Shown: positions 31,504-40,982, counted from the first letter of the stretch. The stretch is DNA of 64,000 nt from an uncultured Acetatifactor sp. (GCA_910580225.1 CAJTXE010000014.1:1-64000); one strand, 5' to 3'. Made by a program: numbers and translations. The notes: generated by a model not told the origin, from the sequence alone.

Positions 31504-34500
31504 TGACAAAGACGAAACCATTTTTTGAAGTATTTCCTACCTTAAAAATCAATGGATCCCTCCGTGACAGGCTGGAGCAGGCGAAGGTGGAGCGGGTGGC
31601 GGCCACGAAGAAGAGAGATCGGATCACCGTCTATTTATATAGCAACAGACTGATCATCAAAGATGACATCTGGGCAGCGGAAAGAGAGATTAAGAGCCAG
31701 CTTTTTCCTCAAGTGCCGCTGACTGTGAGGATTTTTGAACGGTTTGAGCTTTCTTCCCAGTATACACCGGAAAATCTGATGGAAATCTACAGGGAGAGTA
31801 TTTTGGCGGAGCTGCTGCAGTACAGTCATGTAGAGTACAATGCCTTTCGCACTGCGGATATTGCCTATCCGGAGAGCGGCGGTATTCAACTTACGCTGGA
31901 AGATACCATACCAAACAGAGGGAAGGAAGCGGAGCTGGTCCGCGTTTTGGAGAAGATTCTGGTGGAGAGATGCGGTTTAAGCACCGGAGTGACTGTTGTG
32001 TACAGAGAGGCTGGTCCCCGAAAGTACGCGGGAGATGACGAGCTGAAGATTCAGATGCGGGTGAACGAAATCTGCCTGCGGGCGAAACGGGAGGCAGGAT
32101 ATCAGGACGGAGGCGGATACACCGGGGAAGAACAGCAGACCGGAAACAGAAGCCCGGGCAGGCGCAGTGCAGGAGATGGGAGCGGCGCTTCCGGTTATGG
32201 GGCACAGGGCGCTGGCAGCGGGAAAAACAGTGTGGCGTTAAGCGGCAGTAAAGGCCGGAATAATGCAGCAGGATTCGCCGCCGGCGGGTTAGACGGAAAC
32301 GGGGTGTCCCACGGAGGCAGGAGCGGCTCGGGCTCCATAAATCAGAGCATAGGCCCAAATGGCGGGAAGCTGCCCGGAGGAACAGGCGGGAACGACGGTA
32401 TCTCTTCCGGCGAGGGCCGGACACAGAACGGAGGCGGTATCACCCGCCAGGCCGGAGACGGAAATTTCGCCCGTTCGGGGGGATTTTCCAGGAAAGGCGA
32501 TTTCAAGCGGGGGGAATTCCGCAGAAATGATTACGGCCGTACCCTGAAACAGTCCGATGATCCGGATGTCCTTTATGGACGGGAGTTTGAGGAAGAAGCC
32601 ATTCCGATTGAGGATATTATCGGCGAAATGGGAGAAGTGACCATTCGCGGGAAAGTATTAAAGACAGATAGTCGTCAGATCCGCAATGAGCGTACTATCG
32701 TCATGTTTGACGTGACGGATTTCACGGATACCATGACAGTGAAGCTGTTTATCAAAAACGAGTTTGTGAAGGAGCTGCTGGACAGCCTGAAACCAGGGAC
32801 ATTCGTGAAGATCAAAGGGGTGGCGACTCTGGACAAATTTGACCATGAGGTGACCATAGGTTCCCTCACTGGTATTCGGAAGATTCCGGATTTTACCACC
32901 GTACGTAAGGACCGCGCGCTGCATAAACGGGTGGAACTGCACTGCCATACGAAGATGAGTGATTTCGACGGGGTATCCGAGGCGAAGGACATTGTGAAGC
33001 GGGCTTATAAATGGGGACACAGAGCTATTGCTGTTACGGATCATGGTGTGGTGCAGGGATTTACAGATGCATTTCATGTATGGCAGGATCTGTGGAAGGC
33101 AGAGAAGACAAAGCGAAAGGAAAATGGGGAACAGCCGCCGGATCGGCAGGAATTTTTCAAGATTATCTATGGCGTGGAGGCATATTTGGTGGACGATCTG
33201 AAGGAGATTGTCACCGGTAACAGAGGGCAGAGACTCGAAGGGGATTTCGTAGTATTTGATATCGAGACCACCGGATTTTCGCCTGTAAACAACCGTATCA
33301 TAGAGATCGGAGCGGTCAAGGTATGCGACGGTAAAGTGACAGATCGTTTTTCTGCATTCGTGAATCCCCAGGTGCCTATTCCGTTTGAAATCGAGAAACT
33401 GACAGGTATCCGTGACGATATGGTGACAGAGGCACCGTTGATCCAGGAGGTGCTGCCGCAGTTTCTGGAGTTTGTCGGAGGCAGCGTGCTGGTTGCGCAC
33501 AATGCGGGCTTTGACATGAGTTTTATTCTGGAAAACGCCAGGCGACAGGGAATTCCTTTTACGGTTTTTTCCGGGGAAAAAGCTGTCGCAACCGGAGAGG
33601 AAAAGGGTAGCGGGCATGGGGAAGGCGTTCCAGGGGAGAGTGTCGCTGAACTTTCCGGCGGACAGACGGAATGCACTTATGTGGATACGGTCGGCATCGC
33701 AAGAATATTATTTCCGGATCAGGCGAAACATACCCTGGACGCCGTGGCAAAGAAACTGAATATTTCCCTGGAGAATCATCACAGAGCAGTGGATGATGCG
33801 GAATGTACGGCGTGGATTTTTCTCAAATTTATTCAGATGCTGAAGGAGCGAAAGATTGATACGCTGACACAGCTGAATGAATTGGGAGCTGCCAGCGAAG
33901 ATCTGGTGAAAAAGCTTCCTACCTACCATGCCATTCTTCTGGCAAAAAATGATCTGGGACGTATCAATCTCTACAAGTTGGTAACAGAATCGCATCTGAC
34001 CTATTACGCAGGCAGACATCCCAGGATTCCCAAAAGCCTGGTGATGAAATACAGGGATGGGCTGATTCTGGGCAGCGCCTGTGAGGCGGGTGAACTGTAT
34101 CGTGCCCTGTTGGATGAGCAGAGTGAGATGCAGATTGCCAGGATTGTGAATTTTTATGATTACCTGGAGATACAGCCTGCGGGCAACAATAAATTCATGA
34201 TTGCCGCTGAAAGGATTCGGAGTGTGCAGTCTATGGAAGATATTCTGAATATCAACCGTCGAATCGTGAAGCTGGGAGAGCAGTTTCACAAACCGGTGGT
34301 GGGTACCTGTGATGTGCATTTTCTGGATCCCGAAGATGAAGTTTACAGGCGTATTATCATGGCGGGAAGGGGCTTTGAGGATGCGGATGATCAGGCGCCA
34401 CTGTTTCTGCATACTACCGATGAAATGCTGGAGGAGTTTGATTATCTGGGCAGTGATAAAGCATTTGAAATCGTGGTGACAAACACCAATAAAATTGCCG

Positions 34501-36461
34501 ATATGATCGAATCTATAGATCCGGTTCGACCGGATAAATGTGCTCCGGTTATTGAGGACAGCGATAAAACTCTGACCAAGATCTGTTATGACAAGGCGCA
34601 TGAAATCTATGGACCGAACCTTCCGGAAATTGTGGAAAAAAGGCTGGAAAAAGAGCTTCATTCCATCATTACCAATGGTTTTGCCGTGATGTATATCATA
34701 GCTCAGAAGCTGGTCTGGAAGTCGGTGGAGGACGGTTATCTGGTGGGGTCCAGAGGGAGCGTGGGAAGTTCTTTCGTGGCCACAATGGCAGGGATTACGG
34801 AGATCAATCCCCTAAGCCCTCACTATTATTGCAGTAAATGTTACTATGTGGATTTTGACAGCGAGGAAGTGAAAGCGTATGCCGGTAAGGCTGGGGTGGA
34901 TATGCCGGACAAAGTATGTCCGGTTTGCGGAGAACCACTGCACAAGGAGGGGTTTGACATTCCTTTCGAGACCTTTCTGGGATTCAAGGGGGATAAGGAG
35001 CCGGATATCGATCTGAATTTCTCCGGGGAGTATCAGTCCAAAGCTCATAAATACACGGAAGTGATTTTTGGGGCTGGCCAGACATACCGCGCCGGAACCA
35101 TTGCCACCCTGGCAGACAAGACTGCTTTCGGCTATGTGAAAAATTATTTTGAGGAAAAGGGAAAACACAGACGCAAGAGTGAGATGGAGCGTCTTGCCAT
35201 GGGGGTGGCGGGAGTGCGCCGGAGTACAGGGCAGCATCCAGGGGGTATTGTGGTGCTGCCGATCGGGCAGAATATTAATTCTTTCACGCCTGTACAGCAT
35301 CCGGCCAATGATATGACGACAGATATTGTTACTACTCACTTTGACTACCATTCCATTGACCATAACCTCTTAAAGCTGGATATTCTCGGACATGATGATC
35401 CCACCATGATCCGCATGCTGCAGGATTTGACCAATGTGGATCCTCTGACGATTCCGCTGGACGGACCGGATGTGATGTCGCTGTTTCAGAGTACGGAGGC
35501 GCTGGGAATTACTCCGGAGCAGATCGGTGGTACGAAATTGGGTATACTGGGGATTCCGGAGTTTGGCACCGATTTTGCCATGCAGATGGTAATCGATGCC
35601 CAGCCAAAGGCTTTTTCAGATCTGGTTCGCATCTCAGGGCTTTCCCATGGCACCGATGTATGGGTGGGAAATGCCAAGGATTTGATTATGAGCGGAACAG
35701 CAACCATTTCTACCGCGATCTGTACCCGCGATGACATCATGACTTATCTGATTCAGATGGGGGTGGAGTCTAGTCTGGCGTTCACGATCATGGAGAGTGT
35801 TCGTAAGGGAAAGGGGTTAAAGGAGGATTGGATTGCTGCCATGAAGGAGAGGGACGTTCCTGACTGGTATATCGAATCCTGTAAAAAAATAAAATATATG
35901 TTTCCCAAGGCTCATGCGGCTGCCTATGTTATGATGGCATGGCGGATCGCTTACTGTAAGGTTAATTATCCGTTGGCGTACTACGGAGCTTTCTTTAGTA
36001 TTCGTGCCAAGGCTTTTTCTTACGAATTAATGTGTCAGGGCCGCTCGCGTCTGGAGTCTGCCATGGCAGACTATAAACATCGTATGGATGCGGCTTCAGA
36101 CAAGGAGCCGGGGGCGGTTCCTCTTACCAACCGTGAGGAAGCGGCCTATGGAGACATGAGAGTGGTACAGGAAATGTATGCAAGGGGCTTTGAATTTGCA
36201 CCTATTGATATTTTTACGGCGCAATCCCGTTCCTTCCAGATCGTGGGAAACAGACTGATGCCGTCTTTAAACAGTATCGAAGGATTGGGGGACAAGGCAG
36301 CCGATGCTATTGTAGAGGCGGTGAAGGATGGACCTTTTCTGTCGAAAGATGATTTTCGGGAGCGGACCAAAGTATCCAAAACCATGGTAGATTTGATGGG
36401 ATCGCTGAATCTGCTGGGGGACCTGCCGGAATCCAACCAGCTGAGTCTGTTTGATTTTTGA
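31500..36461 (+). CDS. polC: DNA polymerase III alpha subunit, PolC type
   Basis: Replicative polymerase with built-in proofreading. 1653 aa, longer than the usual 1400-1450. Order: N-terminal domain (1-195); an unusual Gly/Ser/Asn-rich, hydrophilic linker (about 201-350, nt 32100-32549); OB fold (about 375-460); PHP domain (ELHCHTKMSDFDG at about 479, AVTDHG). The DnaQ-like exonuclease is inserted in it (VVFDIETTGFSP at about 584, HHRAVDDAE at about 760), with a small extra Gly/Glu-rich insert at about 692-722. The catalytic palm has the PDIDLNFSGE Asp pair, and HPGGIVVLP follows. Zn-binding Cys are at CSKCYYVDF and CPVCGEP. Overlaps ispG by 4 nt. Confidence 0.98.
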   Translation: MMTKTKPFFEVFPTLKINGSLRDRLEQAKVERVAATKKRDRITVYLYSNRLIIKDDIWAAEREIKSQLFPQVPLTVRIFERFELSSQYTPENLMEIYRESILAELLQYSHVEYNAFRTADIAYPESGGIQLTLEDTIPNRGKEAELVRVLEKILVERCGLSTGVTVVYREAGPRKYAGDDELKIQMRVNEICLRAKREAGYQDGGGYTGEEQQTGNRSPGRRSAGDGSGASGYGAQGAGSGKNSVALSGSKGRNNAAGFAAGGLDGNGVSHGGRSGSGSINQSIGPNGGKLPGGTGGNDGISSGEGRTQNGGGITRQAGDGNFARSGGFSRKGDFKRGEFRRNDYGRTLKQSDDPDVLYGREFEEEAIPIEDIIGEMGEVTIRGKVLKTDSRQIRNERTIVMFDVTDFTDTMTVKLFIKNEFVKELLDSLKPGTFVKIKGVATLDKFDHEVTIGSLTGIRKIPDFTTVRKDRALHKRVELHCHTKMSDFDGVSEAKDIVKRAYKWGHRAIAVTDHGVVQGFTDAFHVWQDLWKAEKTKRKENGEQPPDRQEFFKIIYGVEAYLVDDLKEIVTGNRGQRLEGDFVVFDIETTGFSPVNNRIIEIGAVKVCDGKVTDRFSAFVNPQVPIPFEIEKLTGIRDDMVTEAPLIQEVLPQFLEFVGGSVLVAHNAGFDMSFILENARRQGIPFTVFSGEKAVATGEEKGSGHGEGVPGESVAELSGGQTECTYVDTVGIARILFPDQAKHTLDAVAKKLNISLENHHRAVDDAECTAWIFLKFIQMLKERKIDTLTQLNELGAASEDLVKKLPTYHAILLAKNDLGRINLYKLVTESHLTYYAGRHPRIPKSLVMKYRDGLILGSACEAGELYRALLDEQSEMQIARIVNFYDYLEIQPAGNNKFMIAAERIRSVQSMEDILNINRRIVKLGEQFHKPVVGTCDVHFLDPEDEVYRRIIMAGRGFEDADDQAPLFLHTTDEMLEEFDYLGSDKAFEIVVTNTNKIADMIESIDPVRPDKCAPVIEDSDKTLTKICYDKAHEIYGPNLPEIVEKRLEKELHSIITNGFAVMYIIAQKLVWKSVEDGYLVGSRGSVGSSFVATMAGITEINPLSPHYYCSKCYYVDFDSEEVKAYAGKAGVDMPDKVCPVCGEPLHKEGFDIPFETFLGFKGDKEPDIDLNFSGEYQSKAHKYTEVIFGAGQTYRAGTIATLADKTAFGYVKNYFEEKGKHRRKSEMERLAMGVAGVRRSTGQHPGGIVVLPIGQNINSFTPVQHPANDMTTDIVTTHFDYHSIDHNLLKLDILGHDDPTMIRMLQDLTNVDPLTIPLDGPDVMSLFQSTEALGITPEQIGGTKLGILGIPEFGTDFAMQMVIDAQPKAFSDLVRISGLSHGTDVWVGNAKDLIMSGTATISTAICTRDDIMTYLIQMGVESSLAFTIMESVRKGKGLKEDWIAAMKERDVPDWYIESCKKIKYMFPKAHAAAYVMMAWRIAYCKVNYPLAYYGAFFSIRAKAFSYELMCQGRSRLESAMADYKHRMDAASDKEPGAVPLTNREEAAYGDMRVVQEMYARGFEFAPIDIFTAQSRSFQIVGNRLMPSLNSIEGLGDKAADAIVEAVKDGPFLSKDDFRERTKVSKTMVDLMGSLNLLGDLPESNQLSLFDF

Positions 36462-36481
36462 GGTATCGGTTGGGACGACTT

Positions 36482-36553
36482 CCTGTCAGGCAGGCGGGGA
36501 ACCTGGTATTATTTGCTGTAAAACAGCAAGCCAGGTGCCTGTTTCCTGACAGG
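36482..36553. repeat. Large nested palindrome after polC
   Basis: Outer arms CCTGTCAGG (36482-36490)/CCTGACAGG (36545-36553), middle ACCTGG (36501-36506)/CCAGGT (36531-36536), inner TTGCTGT (36513-36519)/ACAGCAA (36523-36529). Together they form a 72-nt branched or long hairpin with internal loops. No T run follows. It lies 20 bp after the polC stop. Confidence 0.6.
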
Positions 36554-36663
36554 TTGAATTCTGCAGTCTCACATCCGTGGGGCGGGTAAGATTTCTGTTA
36601 ATTTGTATAGAGTGAAGAGAAAAGTTTGACTTTAAAAAAACGAAAAAAATTTTAAAAAAGTAC

Positions 36664-36692
36664 TTGCATATTTTTGATAAGTGTAGTATTAT
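36664..36692 (+). promoter_or_regulatory. Promoter of tRNA-Glu
   Basis: TTGCAT (36664-36669), 17 bp, TATTAT (36687-36692), 46 bp before the tRNA. Confidence 0.7.
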
Positions 36693-36738
36693 ATACAAGT
36701 ACCGCAGATGCAGTACATAAAATACAAAAGGTAATCAT

Positions 36739-36810
36739 GGCTGATTGGTCAAGCGGTCAAGACGCCGCCCTCTCACGGCGGAAACAGGGGTTCGATTCCC
36801 CTATCAGCTG
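36739..36810 (+). tRNA. tRNA-Glu (anticodon CTC)
   Basis: Complete cloverleaf. Acceptor GGCTGAT/ATCAGCT with discriminator G. Anticodon stem CCGCC/GGCGG with loop CTCTCAC (anticodon CTC). T arm AGGGG-TTCGATT-CCCCT. CCA is not encoded. CTC is the minor Glu isoacceptor; it stands alone between polC and topA with its own promoter and terminator. Confidence 0.95.
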
Positions 36811-36816
36811 TTAACG

Positions 36817-36858
36817 GAACTTTGAAATTTTTGATAAAGATTTCAAAGTTCTTCTTTT
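36817..36858 (+). terminator. Terminator of tRNA-Glu
   Basis: GAACTTTGAAAT (36817-36828) and ATTTCAAAGTTC (36840-36851) form a perfect 12-bp stem, followed by TTCTTTT. Confidence 0.9.
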
Positions 36859-36957
36859 GTGGTCATCTTTGCTTTAATTTCTTTTATTTTCCTTATTACA
36901 AGAGTTTTTCAGACAGATGTTTTAATAATTAATGTTTTTGAAATTTTTATAAAAATA

Positions 36958-36986
36958 TTGCACACTTGAGAGTTTTGGTGTATATT
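36958..36986 (+). promoter_or_regulatory. Promoter of topA
   Basis: TTGCAC (36958-36963), 17 bp, TATATT (36981-36986), 73 bp before the topA start. Confidence 0.65.
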
Positions 36987-37059
36987 GTTTCACAACAGAT
37001 ATTTTATTTTAGACGTAAGTATGATATTTGATACATGGCATAAGGTAAGGGGGCTGAGT

Positions 37060-39138
37060 ATGGCAAAATATCTGGTGATTGTGGAATCTCCCACGAAAGT
37101 AAAGACGATCCGGAAGTTTTTGGGTTCCAGCTATGAAGTGGCTGCTACCAACGGACATGTCCGTGATTTACCCAAGAGTTCGCTGGGAATCGATGTTGAG
37201 CATAATTACGAACCAAAGTATATTACGATACGGGGCAAGGGGGATGTGCTGGCTCATCTGCGCAAAGAGGTAAAGAAAGCCGAGAAAATCTATCTCGCCA
37301 CCGACCCTGACCGAGAGGGGGAAGCCATTTCCTGGCATTTGCTCTATGCTTTGAAGCTGGAGGACAAAAAGGTATACCGGATCACCTTTAATGAGATTAC
37401 GAAGAATGCAGTGAAGGAATCACTTAAGAATGCACGGGAGATTGACATGAACCTTGTGGATGCCCAGCAGGCCAGGCGGATGCTGGACCGCATGGTGGGA
37501 TATCGTATCTCCCCTCTCCTGTGGAGTAAGATCAAGAGGGGCTTAAGTGCGGGACGGGTACAGTCGGTGGCGCTGCGTATTATCTGTGACCGGGAGGAAG
37601 AGATCAATGCCTTTGTCCCTGAGGAATACTGGACATTGGATGTGGACCTGAAGGTGAAAGGGGAGAAGAAGCCTATTACTGCCAGATATTACGGTACGTT
37701 GAAGGAGAAGCAGGGGATCACTTCCGAAGCCCGGGCAGAAGCGATTATGAAGTCGCTGAAAGATGCCAGCTACACGGTTCGGGAGGTGAAGAAAGGGGAA
37801 CGTCTCAGGAAGGCGCCGCACCCGTTTACTACTTCCACACTTCAGCAGGAAGCCAACAAGGCTTTGAACTTTTCTACACAGAAGACGATGCGGCTGGCCC
37901 AGCAGCTCTACGAGGGGGTGGATTTAAAGGGAGAAGGGACAGTGGGGCTTATCACGTATCTTCGTACAGATTCCACGCGGGTATCCAAGGAGGCGGAGAC
38001 GGCAGCCCTGGATTATATTAGAACAAATCACGGCGCAGCATACCTTTCTGTACCGCAGGAAGAGAAGAAAAGCAGCCAGAAGATTCAGGATGCACATGAG
38101 GCTATTCGGCCAACGGATGTGGCCAGGACGCCAGATGCGGTCAGAGAACAGATACCCAGGGACTTGTTTCGGCTCTATCAGCTGATATGGAAGCGGTTCA
38201 TAGCCAGTCGCATGACTCCGGCGAAATACGGGACTACTTCGGTGAAGATTCAGGCGACCGACAGTGTGTTTACGCTGGCGGCTTCCACGCTGCAGTTTGA
38301 CGGCTTTATGAAAGTTTACAGTCCGAAAGAGGACAAAGAAGAGGAGAATACGCTGTCTGCAGCGCTTAGTGAAGAGAGCATTCTTTCTTTTCTTGCCTTT
38401 GACCCGCAGCAGCATTTTACACAGCCGCCGGCACATTATACCGAAGCTTCCCTGGTGCGGGAGCTGGAGGAGATGGGAATCGGGCGTCCCAGTACCTATG
38501 CTCCTACCATTACGCTTATAATGGCCAGGCATTATGTGGTAAAGGAAGGAAAAAATCTTTATGTGACGGAACTGGGAGAAGCTGTCAATAATATGATGAA
38601 GGAGGCCTTTCCTGCTATCGTAGATGTCCACTTTACTGCCGGTATGGAGGAATTGCTGGACGGAGTCGAGGAAGGCAAGGTAAAGTGGAAGACGGTTGTG
38701 GCGAATTTTTACCCGGATCTGGAGAAGGCGGTGGAGTCGGCGGAAAAGATGCTGGAGCATATTTCCATTGAGGACGAAGTGAGTGAGGAAATCTGCGAGT
38801 TGTGCGGAAGGAATATGGTGATCAAGTACGGCCCTCACGGACGCTTTCTGGCATGCCCTGGTTTTCCGGAGTGCCGTAATACAAAACCTTATTTCGAGAA
38901 AATAGGTGTGTCCTGTCCCAAATGCGGCAAGGATATCGTGTTGAAGAAGACGAAGAAAGGCAGGAAATATTACGGTTGTATCGGCAATCCGGATTGCGAC
39001 TTTATGGTTTGGCAGAAGCCTTCGGGGGATCAGTGTCCGGATTGCGGTTCTTTGCTGTTAATTAAGGGAAATAAGCTTGTGTGCTCCAATGGGGAATGCG
39101 GATATCATGTATCCAACGAACCGGTGCAAAAAGCCTGA
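37060..39138 (+). CDS. topA: DNA topoisomerase I (type IA)
   Basis: Relaxes negative supercoils. 692 aa from ATG 37060 (AAGGTAAGGGGG upstream; the frame stays open 25 codons earlier without a site). Toprim domain YLVIVESPTKVKTI with catalytic Glu and TDPDREGEAIS. Active Tyr is in LITYLRTDSTRVS (about 310). GIGRPSTYA and the decatenation-loop area are present. Three C-terminal Cys4 zinc ribbons follow: CELCGRNM...CPGFPEC, CPKCGKDI...CIGNPDC, CPDCGSLL...CSNGEC. topA followed by codY and flgB mirrors the Bacillus order, with trmFO, xerC and clpQY missing between. Confidence 0.98.
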   Translation: MAKYLVIVESPTKVKTIRKFLGSSYEVAATNGHVRDLPKSSLGIDVEHNYEPKYITIRGKGDVLAHLRKEVKKAEKIYLATDPDREGEAISWHLLYALKLEDKKVYRITFNEITKNAVKESLKNAREIDMNLVDAQQARRMLDRMVGYRISPLLWSKIKRGLSAGRVQSVALRIICDREEEINAFVPEEYWTLDVDLKVKGEKKPITARYYGTLKEKQGITSEARAEAIMKSLKDASYTVREVKKGERLRKAPHPFTTSTLQQEANKALNFSTQKTMRLAQQLYEGVDLKGEGTVGLITYLRTDSTRVSKEAETAALDYIRTNHGAAYLSVPQEEKKSSQKIQDAHEAIRPTDVARTPDAVREQIPRDLFRLYQLIWKRFIASRMTPAKYGTTSVKIQATDSVFTLAASTLQFDGFMKVYSPKEDKEEENTLSAALSEESILSFLAFDPQQHFTQPPAHYTEASLVRELEEMGIGRPSTYAPTITLIMARHYVVKEGKNLYVTELGEAVNNMMKEAFPAIVDVHFTAGMEELLDGVEEGKVKWKTVVANFYPDLEKAVESAEKMLEHISIEDEVSEEICELCGRNMVIKYGPHGRFLACPGFPECRNTKPYFEKIGVSCPKCGKDIVLKKTKKGRKYYGCIGNPDCDFMVWQKPSGDQCPDCGSLLLIKGNKLVCSNGECGYHVSNEPVQKA

Positions 39139-39159
39139 CGAAAAATTTAAGAGTTTTCA

Positions 39160-39188
39160 TTGTAATCAGCCGCTGTTTGTGATATACT
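39160..39188 (+). promoter_or_regulatory. Probable promoter of codY
   Basis: TTGTAA (39160-39165), 17 bp, TATACT (39183-39188), 124 bp before the codY start. Confidence 0.55.
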
Positions 39189-39311
39189 GTAGGCTGTCAG
39201 CAGAGTGAACGGTCGCTGAGCATCCATTTGTTTTGTTAGTCTCCGGGGCGAAAAATCAAGAAGTGCGAAGTGATTGTGTATGTCCATGGGCATCAAAGCG
39301 GAGGGGTGCAT

Positions 39312-40100
39312 ATGAGTAGTGTACAGCTTCTGGATAAAACCAGAAAAATCGGTAATTTGCTGCATAATAACAATTCCAGCAAGGTGGTTTTTAACGATAT
39401 CTGCACAGTGATGCGGGATATTCTTGATTCTAATGTGCTGGTGATCAGCCGTAAAGGCAAGGTACTGGGTGTGGGGAAGGCAGAAGGGGTTCTGCCGATT
39501 ACAGAGCTGATTGACGAGAGCGTGGGAGGTTTCGTGGATAACATGCTCAACGAGAGGCTGTTGGGAGTTCTTTCCACAAAGGAGAATGTAAACCTTGCTA
39601 CTCTGGGCTTTGAGAGTACGGATGTGAAGAAGTTCCAGGCCATCATTACACCCATTGATATCGCCGGAGAGCGGCTGGGAACATTGTTTATTTATAAATG
39701 TGATATTCAGTATGATATTGATGACATTATCTTGTGCGAATATGGAACTACGGTGGTGGGACTTGAGATGCTGCGGGCAGTAAGTGAGGAGAATGCAGAG
39801 GAAAGCCGTAAAGTGGCGGTAGTGAAATCGGCTATCAGTACACTTTCTTTTTCGGAGATGGAAGCGATTACTCATATTTTTGACGAACTTAACGGTATGG
39901 AGGGAATACTGGTGGCCAGCAAGATCGCGGACAGAGTCGGAATTACCCGTTCTGTTATCGTGAATGCTCTGCGGAAGTTCGAAAGTGCAGGTGTGATAGA
40001 GTCCCGCTCTTCCGGAATGAAGGGGACATATATCAAAGTACTTAATGATGTAGTGTTCGAAGAAATCGAAGAGCTGAAACGTAAGAAGCGGCATGAATAA
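39312..40100 (+). CDS. codY: GTP- and branched-chain amino-acid-sensing regulator CodY
   Basis: 262 aa. N-terminal GAF domain (about 1-155: LLDKTRKIGNLLHNN, ICTVMRDILDSNVLVISRKG) binds isoleucine/valine and senses nutrient state. C-terminal winged helix (about 190-258) has the CodY signature ASKIADRVGITRSVIVNALR and KFESAGVIESRSSGMKGTY. Start at ATG 39312 after GCGGAGGGGTG; an upstream in-frame start has no site. Located between topA and the fla operon, as in Bacillus. In known species CodY represses motility and amino-acid genes in rich medium; control of the adjacent flgB promoter is plausible but not shown. Confidence 0.97.
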   Translation: MSSVQLLDKTRKIGNLLHNNNSSKVVFNDICTVMRDILDSNVLVISRKGKVLGVGKAEGVLPITELIDESVGGFVDNMLNERLLGVLSTKENVNLATLGFESTDVKKFQAIITPIDIAGERLGTLFIYKCDIQYDIDDIILCEYGTTVVGLEMLRAVSEENAEESRKVAVVKSAISTLSFSEMEAITHIFDELNGMEGILVASKIADRVGITRSVIVNALRKFESAGVIESRSSGMKGTYIKVLNDVVFEEIEELKRKKRHE

Positions 40101-40504
40101 GGGAAGCAGGAGGGGAACCAATCAGTGCCGGGGATAGAATAAATCAAATTTAACTGAATATATTTTGTAAGAAAAGCGAATATACTTCATCAAACGGATT
40201 TGGACTGGCACAATGGGCCATTAGATAAAAGGACTTATTTAACAGATGACAATGAGAGCAGGAGGCGGTTCGTTGTTCATTCACGACAATGGAAAGTTCG
40301 CAGTGCGTGTTTTTGATTGTTAAAAATAAGTTCTTTTTTCTTTTTTGCAAAAAGAGGGAATACTTTCCAGGGAAAAATTCGACGAATTTAGCGTTTTTAT
40401 ATTGAATTTTAACCGGATTTGCTATATTATATTTTTCTGGGTATAAAGATAATTTTAACATATTGTAGTTACGATAGAGAAAACTGCAGTGAAAGGAGAG
40501 TTAT
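40101..40504. other. 404-bp control region between codY and the fla operon
   Basis: No gene. AT-rich, with the flgB promoter at 40402-40430 and, just upstream, a perfect 15-bp palindrome AAATTCGACGAATTT (40375-40389) suited to an operator. T-rich and A-rich tracts around 40320-40360 may bend the DNA. Confidence 0.6.
40402..40430 (+). promoter_or_regulatory. Promoter of the fla operon
   Basis: TTGAAT (40402-40407), 17 bp, TATTAT (40425-40430), 75 bp before the flgB start. This is a sigma-A pattern; no clear sigma-D (TAAA...GCCGATAA) site was seen. Confidence 0.65.
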
Positions 40505-40894
40505 ATGTTTCAGTCAAACGTATTCAACTATGTAAACGTATTGGATAAGGCGGCAGATGCCAGCTGGCTCCGCAATGATGCAATTGGGAACAATCTTGCC
40601 AATGTGGATACGCCAGGGTACAAGAGGCAGGATGTTGCATTTGAGTCTGTACTGAAGAAGGCATTGGGAAGCAGCCATTTTAAAACAACGGACGCAAAGG
40701 TGGCTGAATTGGATACGGAACGTCTGGTGCCTACGGTATTTACGGATCATGCAAATTTTTCCTATCGTCTGGATAAGAATAATGTGGATGTGGATACAGA
40801 AGGTGTGATGCTGGCGGAGAATCAGCTGAAATACCAGGGACTTATGGTAGGCATCAATCAGGAATTTGTCAATCTGCAGGCAGTTATGAAGTGA
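40505..40894 (+). CDS. flgB: Flagellar basal-body rod protein FlgB
   Basis: Proximal rod subunit. 129 aa, the normal length. The N-terminal rod motif (WLRNDAIGNNLANVDTPGYKR) and the C-terminal amphipathic helix (LKYQGLMVGINQEFVNLQAV) are both present. Exported without a cleaved signal by the flagellar type III system. First gene of the fla operon; ATG after GAAAGGAGAGTT. flgC follows after 88 bp. Confidence 0.96.
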   Translation: MFQSNVFNYVNVLDKAADASWLRNDAIGNNLANVDTPGYKRQDVAFESVLKKALGSSHFKTTDAKVAELDTERLVPTVFTDHANFSYRLDKNNVDVDTEGVMLAENQLKYQGLMVGINQEFVNLQAVMK

Positions 40895-40982
40895 TTGTTG
40901 ACGGCAGATATTTTGAGTCCTGAGACCGTGAAGTGGGGAACGATTTGAACTGATTGTTATATAATAAGAGAGGAGCCAGAAC

